Counted from the stretch's first letter, positions 1 to 7,170 are shown. The stretch is DNA of 12,611 bases from Lysobacteraceae bacterium (GCA_003449515.1 DMHI01000088.1:1-12611), one strand, 5' to 3'. The notes: generated from the letters alone by a model not told the origin. A program made the numbers and translations.

Positions 1-2
1 AA

Positions 3-692
3 CTACTCGTAGTGCGACTTCAAGAGCTCCATTCCCCGCGCGACCACGACCGGGTCCGGGCCAGTCTGGGTCTCGGCTTCCTCGTCATCGCCGCCCTCGA
101 CCTCGACCTCCTCCTCCTCGTCGGCCGCAGCCTCGATCGGCACACCGCCGAACAGCTCGGGCGTCTCGAGGTCGGCGAAGCCGGTGACGATCTCGTTGAG
201 GCGCTTCTTGCCCTCCTGGTGCAGGGCGAAGTCCTCGAGGATGAGCTGGATCGTCCACGGGAAGGACGCCAGCGAGTTCTGCACCTGGTGCAGGCCCTCC
301 TCGATGCGCTTGGCGATGGCGATCTCGCCTTCGCGGGTCAGCAGCTCGACCGTGCCCATCTCGCGCATGTACATGCGCACCGGATCGGTGGTGCGACCAC
401 CCTCGGCGTCGAGCGCGGTCAGCGCGGCGGCGGCTTCCTCGGCGGCGGTCTCGTCGGTCTCGCGGGTCGGCGTGGCGTCGGTGAGCAGCAGCGTCTCGGC
501 ATCCGGCGCAACCTCGTGCACCTCGATGCCCATGCTGTTGATCATGCCGATGATGTCTTCGATCTGCTCCGGATCGACAACGTCGTCGGGCAGGTGGTCG
601 TTGACTTCGGCGTAGGTCAGGTAGCCTTGCTCGAGGCCCTTGCTGATCAGTTGCTTGATCTCGGACTGCTGCTCAGGACGCGGGGTGGCCAT
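3..692 (-). CDS. rpoD: RNA polymerase primary sigma factor RpoD (sigma-70), N-terminal part; in-frame TAG at the edge
   Basis: The 229 readable residues match the N-terminus of sigma-70, which directs core RNA polymerase to housekeeping promoters. Region 1.1 covers about residues 8-65, with the typical EQGYLTYAEVNDHLP at 21-35 and IEDIIGMINSMGI at 44-56. Region 1.2 starts at GRTTDPVRMYMREMGTVELL (99-118) and runs to about 134. An acidic low-complexity stretch (about 188-210, rich in E and D) lies in the non-conserved region between 1.2 and 2.1. The ATG at 692 is chosen because homology starts there; the frame stays open upstream to 773, but those residues overlap the promoter. Full-length RpoD is about 610-630 aa. 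Here codon 230 (bases 5-3) reads TAG, so regions 2-4 are not encoded in what is visible. Because rpoD is essential, an edge or assembly error is likelier than a real truncation. Identity is near certain; the 3' end is unreliable. Confidence 0.95.
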   Translation of the reverse strand: MATPRPEQQSEIKQLISKGLEQGYLTYAEVNDHLPDDVVDPEQIEDIIGMINSMGIEVHEVAPDAETLLLTDATPTRETDETAAEEAAAALTALDAEGGRTTDPVRMYMREMGTVELLTREGEIAIAKRIEEGLHQVQNSLASFPWTIQLILEDFALHQEGKKRLNEIVTGFADLETPELFGGVPIEAAADEEEEVEVEGGDDEEAETQTGPDPVVVARGMELLKSHYE

Positions 693-729
693 GGATGGGT
701 GCCTGGAGGTCGATGCGCGGGAACCGGCT

Positions 730-760
730 ATTATACCGGCGGCTTTCGGCTCCACGCCAA
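730..760 (-). promoter_or_regulatory. Sigma-70 promoter of rpoD
   Basis: On the minus strand a perfect TATAAT lies at 735-730, between the dtd stop and the rpoD start. A weak -35 candidate, TTGGCG at 760-755, is spaced 19 nt away. The -10 match is exact in very GC-rich DNA, so it stands out; the -35 call is tentative. Transcription would start near 722-724, giving a leader of about 30 nt. A short AGG lies about 10 nt before the ATG. This suggests rpoD has its own promoter even if dtd reads through into it. Confidence 0.7.
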
Positions 761-786
761 GCCGTTGATCCACTTGGGCTTTTTGT

Positions 787-1224
787 TCAGGTCTCCAGCC
801 AGAACGTCACCGGCCCGTCGTTGACGAGGGCCACCTGCATGTCGGCACCGAAGCGCCCGGTTTCCACCACCGGCAGCCGCGCACGGCACTCGGCCACCAG
901 CGCCTCGAAGCCGGCGCGGGCCTCGTCGGGCGGCGCCGCGGTCGAAAAACTCGCGCGCAGCCCGGAGCGGGTGTCGGCACCGAGGGTGAACTGGCTGACC
1001 AGCAGCAGATCGCCGCCGTGGTCCTTGAGGCCGAGGTTCATGCGGCCACTGGCGTCGGTGAACACGCGGTAGGCCGCGAGGCGCTCGGCCATCCGCGCGA
1101 TCCGCGCCGGCGTGTCGCCGGGCTGCACGCAGGCGAAGACCAGCAACCCGGGGCCGATGCGGCCCAGCGTTCCGCCATCGACATCGACATGGGCGCGGCG
1201 CACGCGCTGCAGCAGGGCGATCAT
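787..1224 (-). CDS. dtd: D-aminoacyl-tRNA deacylase Dtd
   Basis: The 145-aa product has the usual length and motifs of the bacterial DTD family, cytoplasmic enzymes that hydrolyse D-amino acids (and glycine) mischarged on tRNA. The active-site signature SQFTL is at residues 77-81, and the NDGPVT motif carrying the Gly-cisPro chiral selector is at 135-140. The intervening ADTRSGLRASF segment and the FGADMQVALVNDGPVT C-terminus are canonical. The start at 1224 gives MIALLQRVRRA, the normal N-terminus; the frame is open far upstream but those residues do not belong to the family. No Shine-Dalgarno sequence is evident. dtd is divergent from the acyltransferase gene across 58 bp and lies 94 nt upstream of rpoD on the same strand. 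The sequence is intact with no missing catalytic motif. Confidence 0.96.
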   Translation of the reverse strand: MIALLQRVRRAHVDVDGGTLGRIGPGLLVFACVQPGDTPARIARMAERLAAYRVFTDASGRMNLGLKDHGGDLLLVSQFTLGADTRSGLRASFSTAAPPDEARAGFEALVAECRARLPVVETGRFGADMQVALVNDGPVTFWLET

Positions 1225-1230
1225 GCGCCG

Positions 1231-1260
1231 AGGGTGGCCAGCCCTGCGCGCAGGCGTCAA
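1231..1260 (-). promoter_or_regulatory. Tentative dtd promoter
   Basis: A good -35 (TTGACG, bases 1260-1255 on the minus strand) is followed after 18 nt by a poor -10 (CACCCT, 1236-1231), which keeps only the A at position 2 and the T at position 6. If used, transcription would start at or next to the dtd ATG (1224). Support comes only from the -35 match and its placement. Confidence 0.3.
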
Positions 1261-1267
1261 GCGCTTG
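1243..1267. repeat. Two adjacent perfect palindromes in the dtd/acyltransferase divergent region
   Basis: CCTGCGCGCAGG (1243-1254) and CAAGCGCTTG (1258-1267) are perfect palindromes of 12 and 10 bp separated by 3 bp. They fill the centre of the 58-bp divergent intergenic region. The first covers the expected -35 position of the plus-strand gene and the spacer of the tentative dtd promoter. They could be operator half-sites for a dimeric regulator. GC-rich DNA also yields such palindromes by chance, so function is inferred only. Confidence 0.4.
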
Positions 1268-1269
1268 GC

Positions 1270-1275
1270 TAGACT
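1270..1275 (+). promoter_or_regulatory. -10 element of the acyltransferase operon; likely leaderless start
   Basis: TAGACT keeps the three most conserved -10 bases (T1, A2, T6) and ends 7 nt before the ATG at 1283. No Shine-Dalgarno sequence lies between them. Transcription would begin at or one base before the start codon. The region 17 nt upstream has no good -35 and is occupied by a palindrome, which fits an activated or regulated promoter. Confidence 0.45.
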
Positions 1276-1282
1276 CGCGGGC

Positions 1283-2170
1283 ATGTCTCCGCTGTTCACC
1301 GCCCACGTCCTGCGCGCGCTCGCCTGGCTCGCCGGACTGCCCGGCCCGCGCCTGCGCCTCGCACTGGCCCGCTTCATGGCGGCCCGTGCGCTGCGCAGCA
1401 ACAGCCGCGAGGCGCGCATCGTCGAGCACAACCTGCGCCTCGCCGGCCTCGATGCCGGCCTGCGGCGTGAAGCGCTCGAGGCCGCATCGCTGACCCTGCT
1501 CGAGAGCCTGCGCTTCTGGACGCGGCCGGCGCAGCGCAACCTCGGGGACGTGCGCGCCGTCGAGGGGCTTGCCCTGCTCGAGGCCGCCGAGGCCGCCGGC
1601 GCGGTGCTGATCGTCGCCCCGCACCACGGCAACTGGGAGCTTCTGGTGCAATGGCTGGCGCGACGCCGCGCGTTCTCGCTGCTCTACACGCGCGGCGCAT
1701 CGGCCGGACTCGATCGCTTCCTGAAACTGGCCCGCGAGCGCCACGGGGTGCGCGCGGTGCCCGCCGACGCCCACGGCATGAAGCCGCTGCTGCGCGCCTT
1801 GCAGGCTGGCGGCACGGTGGGCATCACGCCCGACCAGGTGCCGGACGAGGGAGGGGCGCTGTGGTCGTCGTTTTTCGGCGTGCCGGCGCTGACGATGACG
1901 CTGATCCCGCGGCTGGCCGCGCGCAGTGGCGCGACCGCGCTGCTGGCCGCCGCCGAGCGCCGCGCCGATGGCGGCTTCACGCTCCGCCTCGAGGCCCTGC
2001 CCGCGGCCGTGACCTCCGGCACTGCGGAGGCCGCCGTCGACGCCCTGAACCTCGCTGTCGAGCAGGTCGTGCGTCGTTCGCCGGCGCAGTACCAGTGGAC
2101 CTACAAACGATTCAAGGGCCAGCGGCCCGGCGAAGACCTGATCAACCCCTATTGGCCGGAGTGCTACTGA
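1283..2170 (+). CDS. Lysophospholipid / lipid A late acyltransferase, HtrB/LpxL family
   Basis: The 295-aa product matches the family that adds secondary acyl chains to lipid A at the inner face of the cytoplasmic membrane. The catalytic HX4E motif is seen as H114 to E119 in APHHGNWEL. Other family features are a DQVPDEGG segment (184-191), the FFGVPA block (198-203) and a C-terminal QWTYKRFK (271-278). The hydrophobic N-terminus (about 7-25) probably anchors it to the membrane. The ATG at 1283 is used because the upstream in-frame extension runs through the divergent intergenic region and into dtd. Length is normal (about 290-310 aa). It is the first gene of a three-gene cassette: its TGA is followed directly by the ATG of the next gene. 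Which acyl chain or position it serves (LpxL- or LpxM-like, or another lipid) cannot be told from sequence alone. Confidence 0.9.
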   Translation: MSPLFTAHVLRALAWLAGLPGPRLRLALARFMAARALRSNSREARIVEHNLRLAGLDAGLRREALEAASLTLLESLRFWTRPAQRNLGDVRAVEGLALLEAAEAAGAVLIVAPHHGNWELLVQWLARRRAFSLLYTRGASAGLDRFLKLARERHGVRAVPADAHGMKPLLRALQAGGTVGITPDQVPDEGGALWSSFFGVPALTMTLIPRLAARSGATALLAAAERRADGGFTLRLEALPAAVTSGTAEAAVDALNLAVEQVVRRSPAQYQWTYKRFKGQRPGEDLINPYWPECY

Positions 2171-2734
2171 ATGACCGCCGCCCATGATGGCCCGGCGCCG
2201 CCGCCCGGTGTCGATGCCACGCCCTTCGAATGCTGGCCCGGCGAGGCCCCGTGGCAGCGCCTGCCGGATGCCGCGCTGGCCTGCTTCCGTGTCTCGGCCC
2301 TGCTCTGGAGTGGCCTGATCGGCGCGCTGGCCGGGCCACTGCCGGCGGCCGTGTTCGCCGTTGCCGACGGGCCTGCGGCATGGCAGCTCGGGATCGGCCT
2401 CGGCCTGCCGGCGCTGTTGATCGGTGCCGCGCTGTGGAGCGCCGGACTGGCGTTCCACTACACCCGCTGGCGCCTCGACGACGATGGCCTGCGCGTGCGC
2501 CGCGGACGCTACTGGCGCTCGGAAGTGCTGGTGCCGCGCGCCCGGGTGCAGCACCTCGACATCGAGCGCGGCCCGATCGAGCGGCGCTTCGGGCTCGCCA
2601 CGCTGGTGGTCCACACCGCCGGCACACGCCTCAACGCCGTGCGCCAGCCCGGCTTCGACGAGGCCAGCGCCAGCCGCCTGCGCGACGCCCTGGTGCCGGC
2701 GCTGCGCGAGCACGACGACGCCGTGCAGGGCTGA
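2171..2734 (+). CDS. Small membrane protein with one bacterial PH domain (bPH2/DUF304), YdbS-like
   Basis: The 187-aa product has two hydrophobic segments (about 39-61 and 72-95) followed by one bPH2 domain (about 99-178). The domain carries the usual pattern of an RWRLDDDGLRVRRG start, the VPRARVQHLDIERGPIERRFGLATL core, and a VHTAG strand. YdbS-type proteins pair with a larger multi-PH partner such as the next gene. In Bacillus subtilis the ydbST pair belongs to the SigW regulon and is linked to resistance to antimicrobial peptides; the biochemical role is not settled. The ATG directly abuts the TGA of the acyltransferase gene. A GGAG at 2158-2161, inside that gene, lies 9 nt upstream, so translational coupling is likely. 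The family call is firm; the function here is inferred. Confidence 0.85.
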   Translation: MTAAHDGPAPPPGVDATPFECWPGEAPWQRLPDAALACFRVSALLWSGLIGALAGPLPAAVFAVADGPAAWQLGIGLGLPALLIGAALWSAGLAFHYTRWRLDDDGLRVRRGRYWRSEVLVPRARVQHLDIERGPIERRFGLATLVVHTAGTRLNAVRQPGFDEASASRLRDALVPALREHDDAVQG

Positions 2735-2742
2735 GACCGCAC

Positions 2743-4335
2743 ATGGCCGAACACACGCCCGACAGCAGCCCGCCCGCGACGGACGCCGATCGGCGCCGGG
2801 CGCTGCAGGCGGCCGCCACCCAGCGCCTGCACCCGCTGTCGTGGCTGTTCATCCTGCTGCGGCAGTTGAAACAGTTCGCGCTGCCACTGATCGTGCTGCT
2901 GTTCACCGGGCGCGGCGAGCAGAATCCCTACGAGCTGATCGGCTACGCCGCTGGCGGCGTGCTCGCCCTCGGCGCGGTGTGGCAGTACTTCACCTACCGC
3001 TACGGTTTCCTGCCGCACGCGCTGGTGATCCGCAGCGGCATCCTGCAGCGCAACCTGCGCCTGATCGCCTTCGACCGCGTGCAGAACGTCACCCTGCACC
3101 AGAGCATCCTGCACCGCCTGTTCGACGTGGCCGAGGTGAAGCTGGAATCGGCCGGCGGCAGCGGCCAGGCCGAAGCGCAGATGCAGGTGCTCAGGCTGGC
3201 GCAGGCGCACGCCCTGGAGGCGATGGTGCGTGGCCATGTGCCGGAGGCGCGCGGCGACGACGACTCCGGCGTGCAGGCGCCGGCACCCACCCTCTGGCTG
3301 CACCTGCCCACCGCCGAGCTGGTGCGCCTCGGCCTGATCTCGAACCGCGGCATGCTGGTGGTGGTGGCCGGCTTCGCCTACCTCTCGCAGGCCGGCGACA
3401 CGGTGATGCGCGGATTCAGCAATGGCGTGTTGCGGGTGGGTCGCGACGGGATCGCCATGGCCGAGGCCTGGCACCTCGGGCCGGTGGCCTACGCCGCGCT
3501 CGGACTCGCCCTGCTGCTGGGGCTGCTCGCTGCCGTGCGCGTGCTCTCGGTGGCGCTGGCCATCCTCACCTTCCACGATTTCAAGCTCCACGCCGGCGAA
3601 CACGAGCTGCGGGTCGAACGCGGCCTGCTGAGCCGCATCCGCGCGCACCTGCCGAAGCGCCGCATCCAGGCCTATGCGCTGCGCGAGAGCCTGCTGCACC
3701 GCTGGTTCAAGCGGCAGAGCCTGCGCGTCGACCGTGCAGCGATGGAGGTGCAGGACGAATCGCAGTCGCTGCGCGATCTGGTGCCGGTGGCCACTCCCGA
3801 GGCCATGGACGGCATGCTCGGCCAACTGCTGCCGAGCGGCGGCTGGCCGCTCGGCCAGTGGCGGCCACTGCACCCGCGGGCGTGGTGGCGGCAGTTCGCT
3901 CCACTGGCCTTCTGGGTGCTGCTGGGCACCGCGGTGCTGGTGGCGTTCGAGGGCCTGCCCGGCCTGTGGGGCCTCGGGCTGCTGCCGCTGGTGTACCTGC
4001 GCGCGCGCCTTTGGGCGCGCTACTCGGCCTGGTCGCTGGAGGGCGGCGTGGTGGCGTTCCGGCAGGGCTGGCTCGACCGCCACTGGCGCTTCGCCGAAGC
4101 CCGCAAGCTGCAGGCCCTGCAGATCACGCAGTCGCCGTTCGACCGCAACAACGGCATGGCCACCCTGCACCTCGACACCGCCGGCGCCTCGCCCTACGAA
4201 CCGGCGCTGCACATCCCCTACCTCGCGGTGGCCGACGCCGAGGCACTCGCCGCACACCTGCGCGCCCAGTTGCCGCGTGATGACGGCGCGCTCAATCGCG
4301 CCAGAACTGCGGCGTCAGCAGCACCAGCAGGGTGA
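2743..4335 (+). CDS. Multipass membrane protein with three bPH2 (DUF304) domains, YdbT-like
   Basis: The 530-aa product has three repeats, each a pair of hydrophobic segments followed by a bPH2 domain. Membrane pairs lie at about 34-54/66-84, 200-218/247-275 and 383-402/404-420. The PH domains are at about 85-163, 277-350 and 426-510. The repeated signature is seen as FDRVQNVTLHQSILHRLF (110-127) and KRRIQAYALRESLLHRWF (305-322). The third copy is diverged (ARKLQALQITQSPFDR, 453-468). The ATG at 2743 starts 8 nt after the YdbS-like stop, so the two genes are surely cotranscribed. This is the usual YdbT architecture and size. The last 14 codons overlap trkH tail to tail and encode a poorly conserved Ala-rich tail. 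The role is probably in the envelope or membrane stress, inferred from family and from its lipid A acyltransferase neighbour; no catalytic residues are visible. Confidence 0.87.
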   Translation: MAEHTPDSSPPATDADRRRALQAAATQRLHPLSWLFILLRQLKQFALPLIVLLFTGRGEQNPYELIGYAAGGVLALGAVWQYFTYRYGFLPHALVIRSGILQRNLRLIAFDRVQNVTLHQSILHRLFDVAEVKLESAGGSGQAEAQMQVLRLAQAHALEAMVRGHVPEARGDDDSGVQAPAPTLWLHLPTAELVRLGLISNRGMLVVVAGFAYLSQAGDTVMRGFSNGVLRVGRDGIAMAEAWHLGPVAYAALGLALLLGLLAAVRVLSVALAILTFHDFKLHAGEHELRVERGLLSRIRAHLPKRRIQAYALRESLLHRWFKRQSLRVDRAAMEVQDESQSLRDLVPVATPEAMDGMLGQLLPSGGWPLGQWRPLHPRAWWRQFAPLAFWVLLGTAVLVAFEGLPGLWGLGLLPLVYLRARLWARYSAWSLEGGVVAFRQGWLDRHWRFAEARKLQALQITQSPFDRNNGMATLHLDTAGASPYEPALHIPYLAVADAEALAAHLRAQLPRDDGALNRARTAASAAPAG

Positions 4336-5770
4336 ACACCTCGAGGCGGCCCAGCACCATCGCGAAGCTGCAGACCCACACGCTGAAATCGCTCATGTCA
4401 CGGAAGTGCGACGCGACCTCGCCGAGGCCCGGGCCCATGTTGTTCAGCGTTGCAGCCACCGCCGAGAACGCGGTGACGATGTCGACGCCGTCGGCGGTGA
4501 GCAGCAGCGTCATCACGAGGAAGCTCAGGATGTAGAGCGTGCAGAAGCCGGCCACCGAGATCACCACACTCTCGGAGACGCGCCGGCCACCCACCTTGAC
4601 CAGGAACTGGCCCTTCGGGTGCACCAGCTGGCGCAGCTCGCGCAGGCCCTGGCGCACCACCATCTGCACACGCGCCACCTTCATGCCGCCCGAGGTCGAG
4701 CCGGCGCAGCCGCCGATGAAGCCGAGCATCATCAGCGCCAGCGGCGCGAAGCCCGGCCAGTCGACGAAGCCGGTGGTCACGAAGCCGGTCGTGGTGATGT
4801 TCGAGACCACCTGGAATGTGGCATGGCGCAGCGCCTCGATCGGATCGGCGAAGCGGCCGCCGATCCACACCATCGCCGCGATGGCGAGACTGGCGAGACC
4901 GCAGATCCACAGGAAGCTCATGAACTCGGCATCGGCGCGGTAGTGGCCGAGCGTCGCGCGCCGCCAGGCGTACCAGTGCAGGCCGAAGTTCAGCCCGCCA
5001 AGGAACATGAAGACGATCGCGATGCTGTCGATCAGCGGGCTGTTCCAGTGGCCGAAGCTGGCGTCGTAGTTGCCGAAGCCGCCGGTCGCCACCGTGCTCA
5101 TCGCGTGGCAGATGGCATCGAAGAAGCTCATGCCGCCCGCCCAGTAGGCCAGCGCGCACAGCAGCACGAGGCCGGTGTAGACCAGCCACAGCGCCTTGGC
5201 GGTGTCGGCGATCCGCGGCGTGAGCTTGCTGTCCTTCTGCGGGCCGGTGGTCTCGGCGCGGAACAGCTGCATGCCGCCGATCCGCAGCATCGGCAGGATG
5301 GCGACCGCGAGGATCACGATGCCCATGCCGCCGAAGTAGTTCAGCGAGGCGCGGTAGAACAGCACGCTGCGTGGCAGGTGCTCGATGCCGACGATGACGG
5401 TGGCGCCGGTGGTGGTGAGGCCCGAGGCGGCCTCGAACACCGCGTCGGTGTAGCTCAGGGACGGCGCCGTGAGCATGAACGGCAGCGCCGTCACCAGCAC
5501 GGCGATGATCCACACCGCCGAGACGATCAGGAAGCCGTCGCGCAGGCGCATCTCGTACTGCGCGTGCCGCACCGGGTACCAGATCACCAGCCCGGCGATG
5601 CCGGCGAGCAGGAACGTCTCGAGGAAAGCGCCCGCGCTGGGCTCGTTCCACCACCACGCCAGCAGCAGCGGGGGCAGCGAGATCATCGCCGAGAGGCCGA
5701 TGATCGCCCCGAAGATCCGCAGCAGGGTGCGCGAGCGCTCCGAGAGCCCCACGGACGGGCTCAGAGCCAC
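4292..5770 (-). CDS. trkH: Trk system potassium uptake protein TrkH
   Basis: The 492-aa product is the membrane subunit of the Trk low-affinity K+ uptake system, a dimeric channel-like protein gated by TrkA. It shows the four pore repeats with selectivity-filter loops: TTTGAT (119-124), ATGGFGN (228-234), TTTGF (326-330) and NNMGPGLG (443-450). The family hallmark GGCAGSTSGGMKVAR is at 353-367. The start is GTG at 5770, overlapping the end of trkA by 10 nt and preceded by an AGGCGGG ribosome binding site at 5783-5777. A second in-frame GTG at 5752 is possible but has weaker upstream spacing. The trkA-trkH overlap indicates one operon with translational coupling. The 3' end overlaps the convergent YdbT-like gene by 44 nt. 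Length is normal (about 480-490 aa) and all filter loops are intact. Confidence 0.97.
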   Translation of the reverse strand: MALSPSVGLSERSRTLLRIFGAIIGLSAMISLPPLLLAWWWNEPSAGAFLETFLLAGIAGLVIWYPVRHAQYEMRLRDGFLIVSAVWIIAVLVTALPFMLTAPSLSYTDAVFEAASGLTTTGATVIVGIEHLPRSVLFYRASLNYFGGMGIVILAVAILPMLRIGGMQLFRAETTGPQKDSKLTPRIADTAKALWLVYTGLVLLCALAYWAGGMSFFDAICHAMSTVATGGFGNYDASFGHWNSPLIDSIAIVFMFLGGLNFGLHWYAWRRATLGHYRADAEFMSFLWICGLASLAIAAMVWIGGRFADPIEALRHATFQVVSNITTTGFVTTGFVDWPGFAPLALMMLGFIGGCAGSTSGGMKVARVQMVVRQGLRELRQLVHPKGQFLVKVGGRRVSESVVISVAGFCTLYILSFLVMTLLLTADGVDIVTAFSAVAATLNNMGPGLGEVASHFRDMSDFSVWVCSFAMVLGRLEVFTLLVLLTPQFWRD

Positions 5771-7140
5771 GTGGCGCCCGCCTGGAACAGCGCCGTGACC
5801 TGGGGCATCTCGCGCTTGTCCATCACGAAGATGATCAGGTGGTCCTCGGGCTCGACCACCACGTCGTGGTGCGCGATCAGCAACTGCTCGCCACGGACGA
5901 TGCCGCCGATGGTGGCCGAGGGCGGCAGGGCCAGCTCCTCGAGGCCCCGGCCGATCACCCGCGACGTGCGGCGATCACCGCGGGCGACCACCTCCACCGC
6001 TTCGGCCACGCCACGGCGCAGCGAGTAGACCTGGGCCGGCGCGCCCTCGCGGATGTGCGCCAGCAGCGCGCTCAGCGTGACCTGCTGCGGACTCACCGCG
6101 ATGTCGATGCTGCCGCCCTCCACCAGCTCGGCATAGGCCGGACGGTTGATCAGCGCCAGCGCCCGCGGGCAGCCGAGGCGCTTGGCCAGCATCGCCGAGA
6201 GGATGTTGGCCTCGTCGTCGTTGGTGAGCGCGCAGTAGATGTCGGTCTGGTCGATGTTCTCCTCGCGCAGCAGTTCCTCGTCGGCGCAGTCGCCCACCAG
6301 CACGATGGTGTTGAGCAGGTCCTCGGCGATCCGGCGGGCGCGCTCCCGGCTGCGCTCCATCACCTTCACCGAGTAGCGGCTCTCCAGCGCCCTGGCGAGG
6401 TTGCGGCCGATGTTGCCGCCACCGGCGATCAGCACGCGGCGGGTGGGCTTCTTCTCGATGCGCCGCAGCTCGGCCATCACCGCGGGAATGTGCCGGCGAT
6501 CGGCAAGGAAGAACACCTCGTCGTCGTTCTCGATCACCGTGCTCGCCTCGGGCTTCACCGGCTTGCCGCGGCGGAAGATCGCGGCGACACGGGCATCGGC
6601 GCCGGCCGGCAGGTGGCCGCGCAGCTCGCGGATCTGGTGGCCCACGAGCGCACCGCCCTCGACCGCGCGCACGGCGACGAGCTGGGCGCGCCCCTGGGCG
6701 AAGTCGAGCACCTGCAGGGCACCGGGGTAGCCGATCAGCCGTTCGATGTGGCCGACGACGAGGTTCTCCGGGCTGATCGCCGCGGTGACCGGCGACGGGC
6801 GCGGGTCTTTCAGCACCGCGAGGTCGAGGTATTCCGCCTCGCGCAGCCGGGCCACCCGCGTCGGCGTGCGGAAGCGCGCCTGGGCGATCTGGCAGGCCAG
6901 CAGGTTCACTTCGTCGCTCGAGGTCACCGCGACCAGCAGCTCGGCCTCTTCCGCCCGGGCATGCGACAGCACCGAGGGCAGGGAGGCGTGGCCGACGATG
7001 GTGCGGATGTCGAGCCGCTCGGCGAGATCGCGCAGACGCTGGTGGTCGGTATCGACGACGGTGATGTCGTTGTTCTCGGAGACCAGTGCCGCCGCCACCG
7101 ACGAGCCCACCTGGCCCGCCCCAAGGATCAGAATTTTCAC
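5761..7140 (-). CDS. trkA: Trk system potassium uptake regulatory subunit TrkA
   Basis: The 459-aa product has the tandem RCK layout of TrkA, a peripheral cytoplasmic protein that binds NAD(H) or adenine nucleotides and gates TrkH. The first Rossmann fold starts at residue 1 with GAGQVG (7-12) and an acidic D30 at the end of the second strand. A TrkA-C domain follows at about 145-225. The second Rossmann fold has GGGNIG at 240-245, with the second TrkA-C domain at about 370-455. Length matches E. coli TrkA (458 aa). The start codon is GTG at 7140, chosen because MKILILGAGQVG is the canonical N-terminus; GGGGAG lies just upstream with short spacing. It is the first gene of a two-gene operon with trkH. 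Unlike in E. coli it does not follow rsmB directly. Confidence 0.97.
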   Translation of the reverse strand: MKILILGAGQVGSSVAAALVSENNDITVVDTDHQRLRDLAERLDIRTIVGHASLPSVLSHARAEEAELLVAVTSSDEVNLLACQIAQARFRTPTRVARLREAEYLDLAVLKDPRPSPVTAAISPENLVVGHIERLIGYPGALQVLDFAQGRAQLVAVRAVEGGALVGHQIRELRGHLPAGADARVAAIFRRGKPVKPEASTVIENDDEVFFLADRRHIPAVMAELRRIEKKPTRRVLIAGGGNIGRNLARALESRYSVKVMERSRERARRIAEDLLNTIVLVGDCADEELLREENIDQTDIYCALTNDDEANILSAMLAKRLGCPRALALINRPAYAELVEGGSIDIAVSPQQVTLSALLAHIREGAPAQVYSLRRGVAEAVEVVARGDRRTSRVIGRGLEELALPPSATIGGIVRGEQLLIAHHDVVVEPEDHLIIFVMDKREMPQVTALFQAGATWL

Positions 7141-7170
7141 GCGCTCCCCGCACGTAGGCGATGCGGGCGG

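Noticed and set aside
757..786. Short inverted repeat (CCAAG...CTTGG) followed by a T-run on the plus strand, resembling a terminator
   Set aside because: The T-run is on the plus strand, but both flanking genes (dtd and rpoD) are on the minus strand, so it cannot terminate either. The stem is only 5-6 bp.
731..2713. A 660-codon open frame on the minus strand opposite the acyltransferase and YdbS-like genes
   Set aside because: It is antisense to two genes with clear families, and its translation is low-complexity (Arg, Ala, Gly, Gln rich) with no domain. GC-rich DNA routinely gives such shadows.
5735..5752. Alternative trkH start at an in-frame GTG at 5752
   Set aside because: The GTG at 5770 has a better-spaced AGGCGGG upstream and gives the usual overlapping trkA-trkH arrangement. 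The alternative remains possible but is less supported.
3674..6028. A 784-codon plus-strand open frame spanning ydbT-like, trkH and the end of trkA
   Set aside because: It runs antisense across trkH and is rich in His, Glu and Arg with no recognisable domain. TrkH conservation on the other strand fully explains the region.
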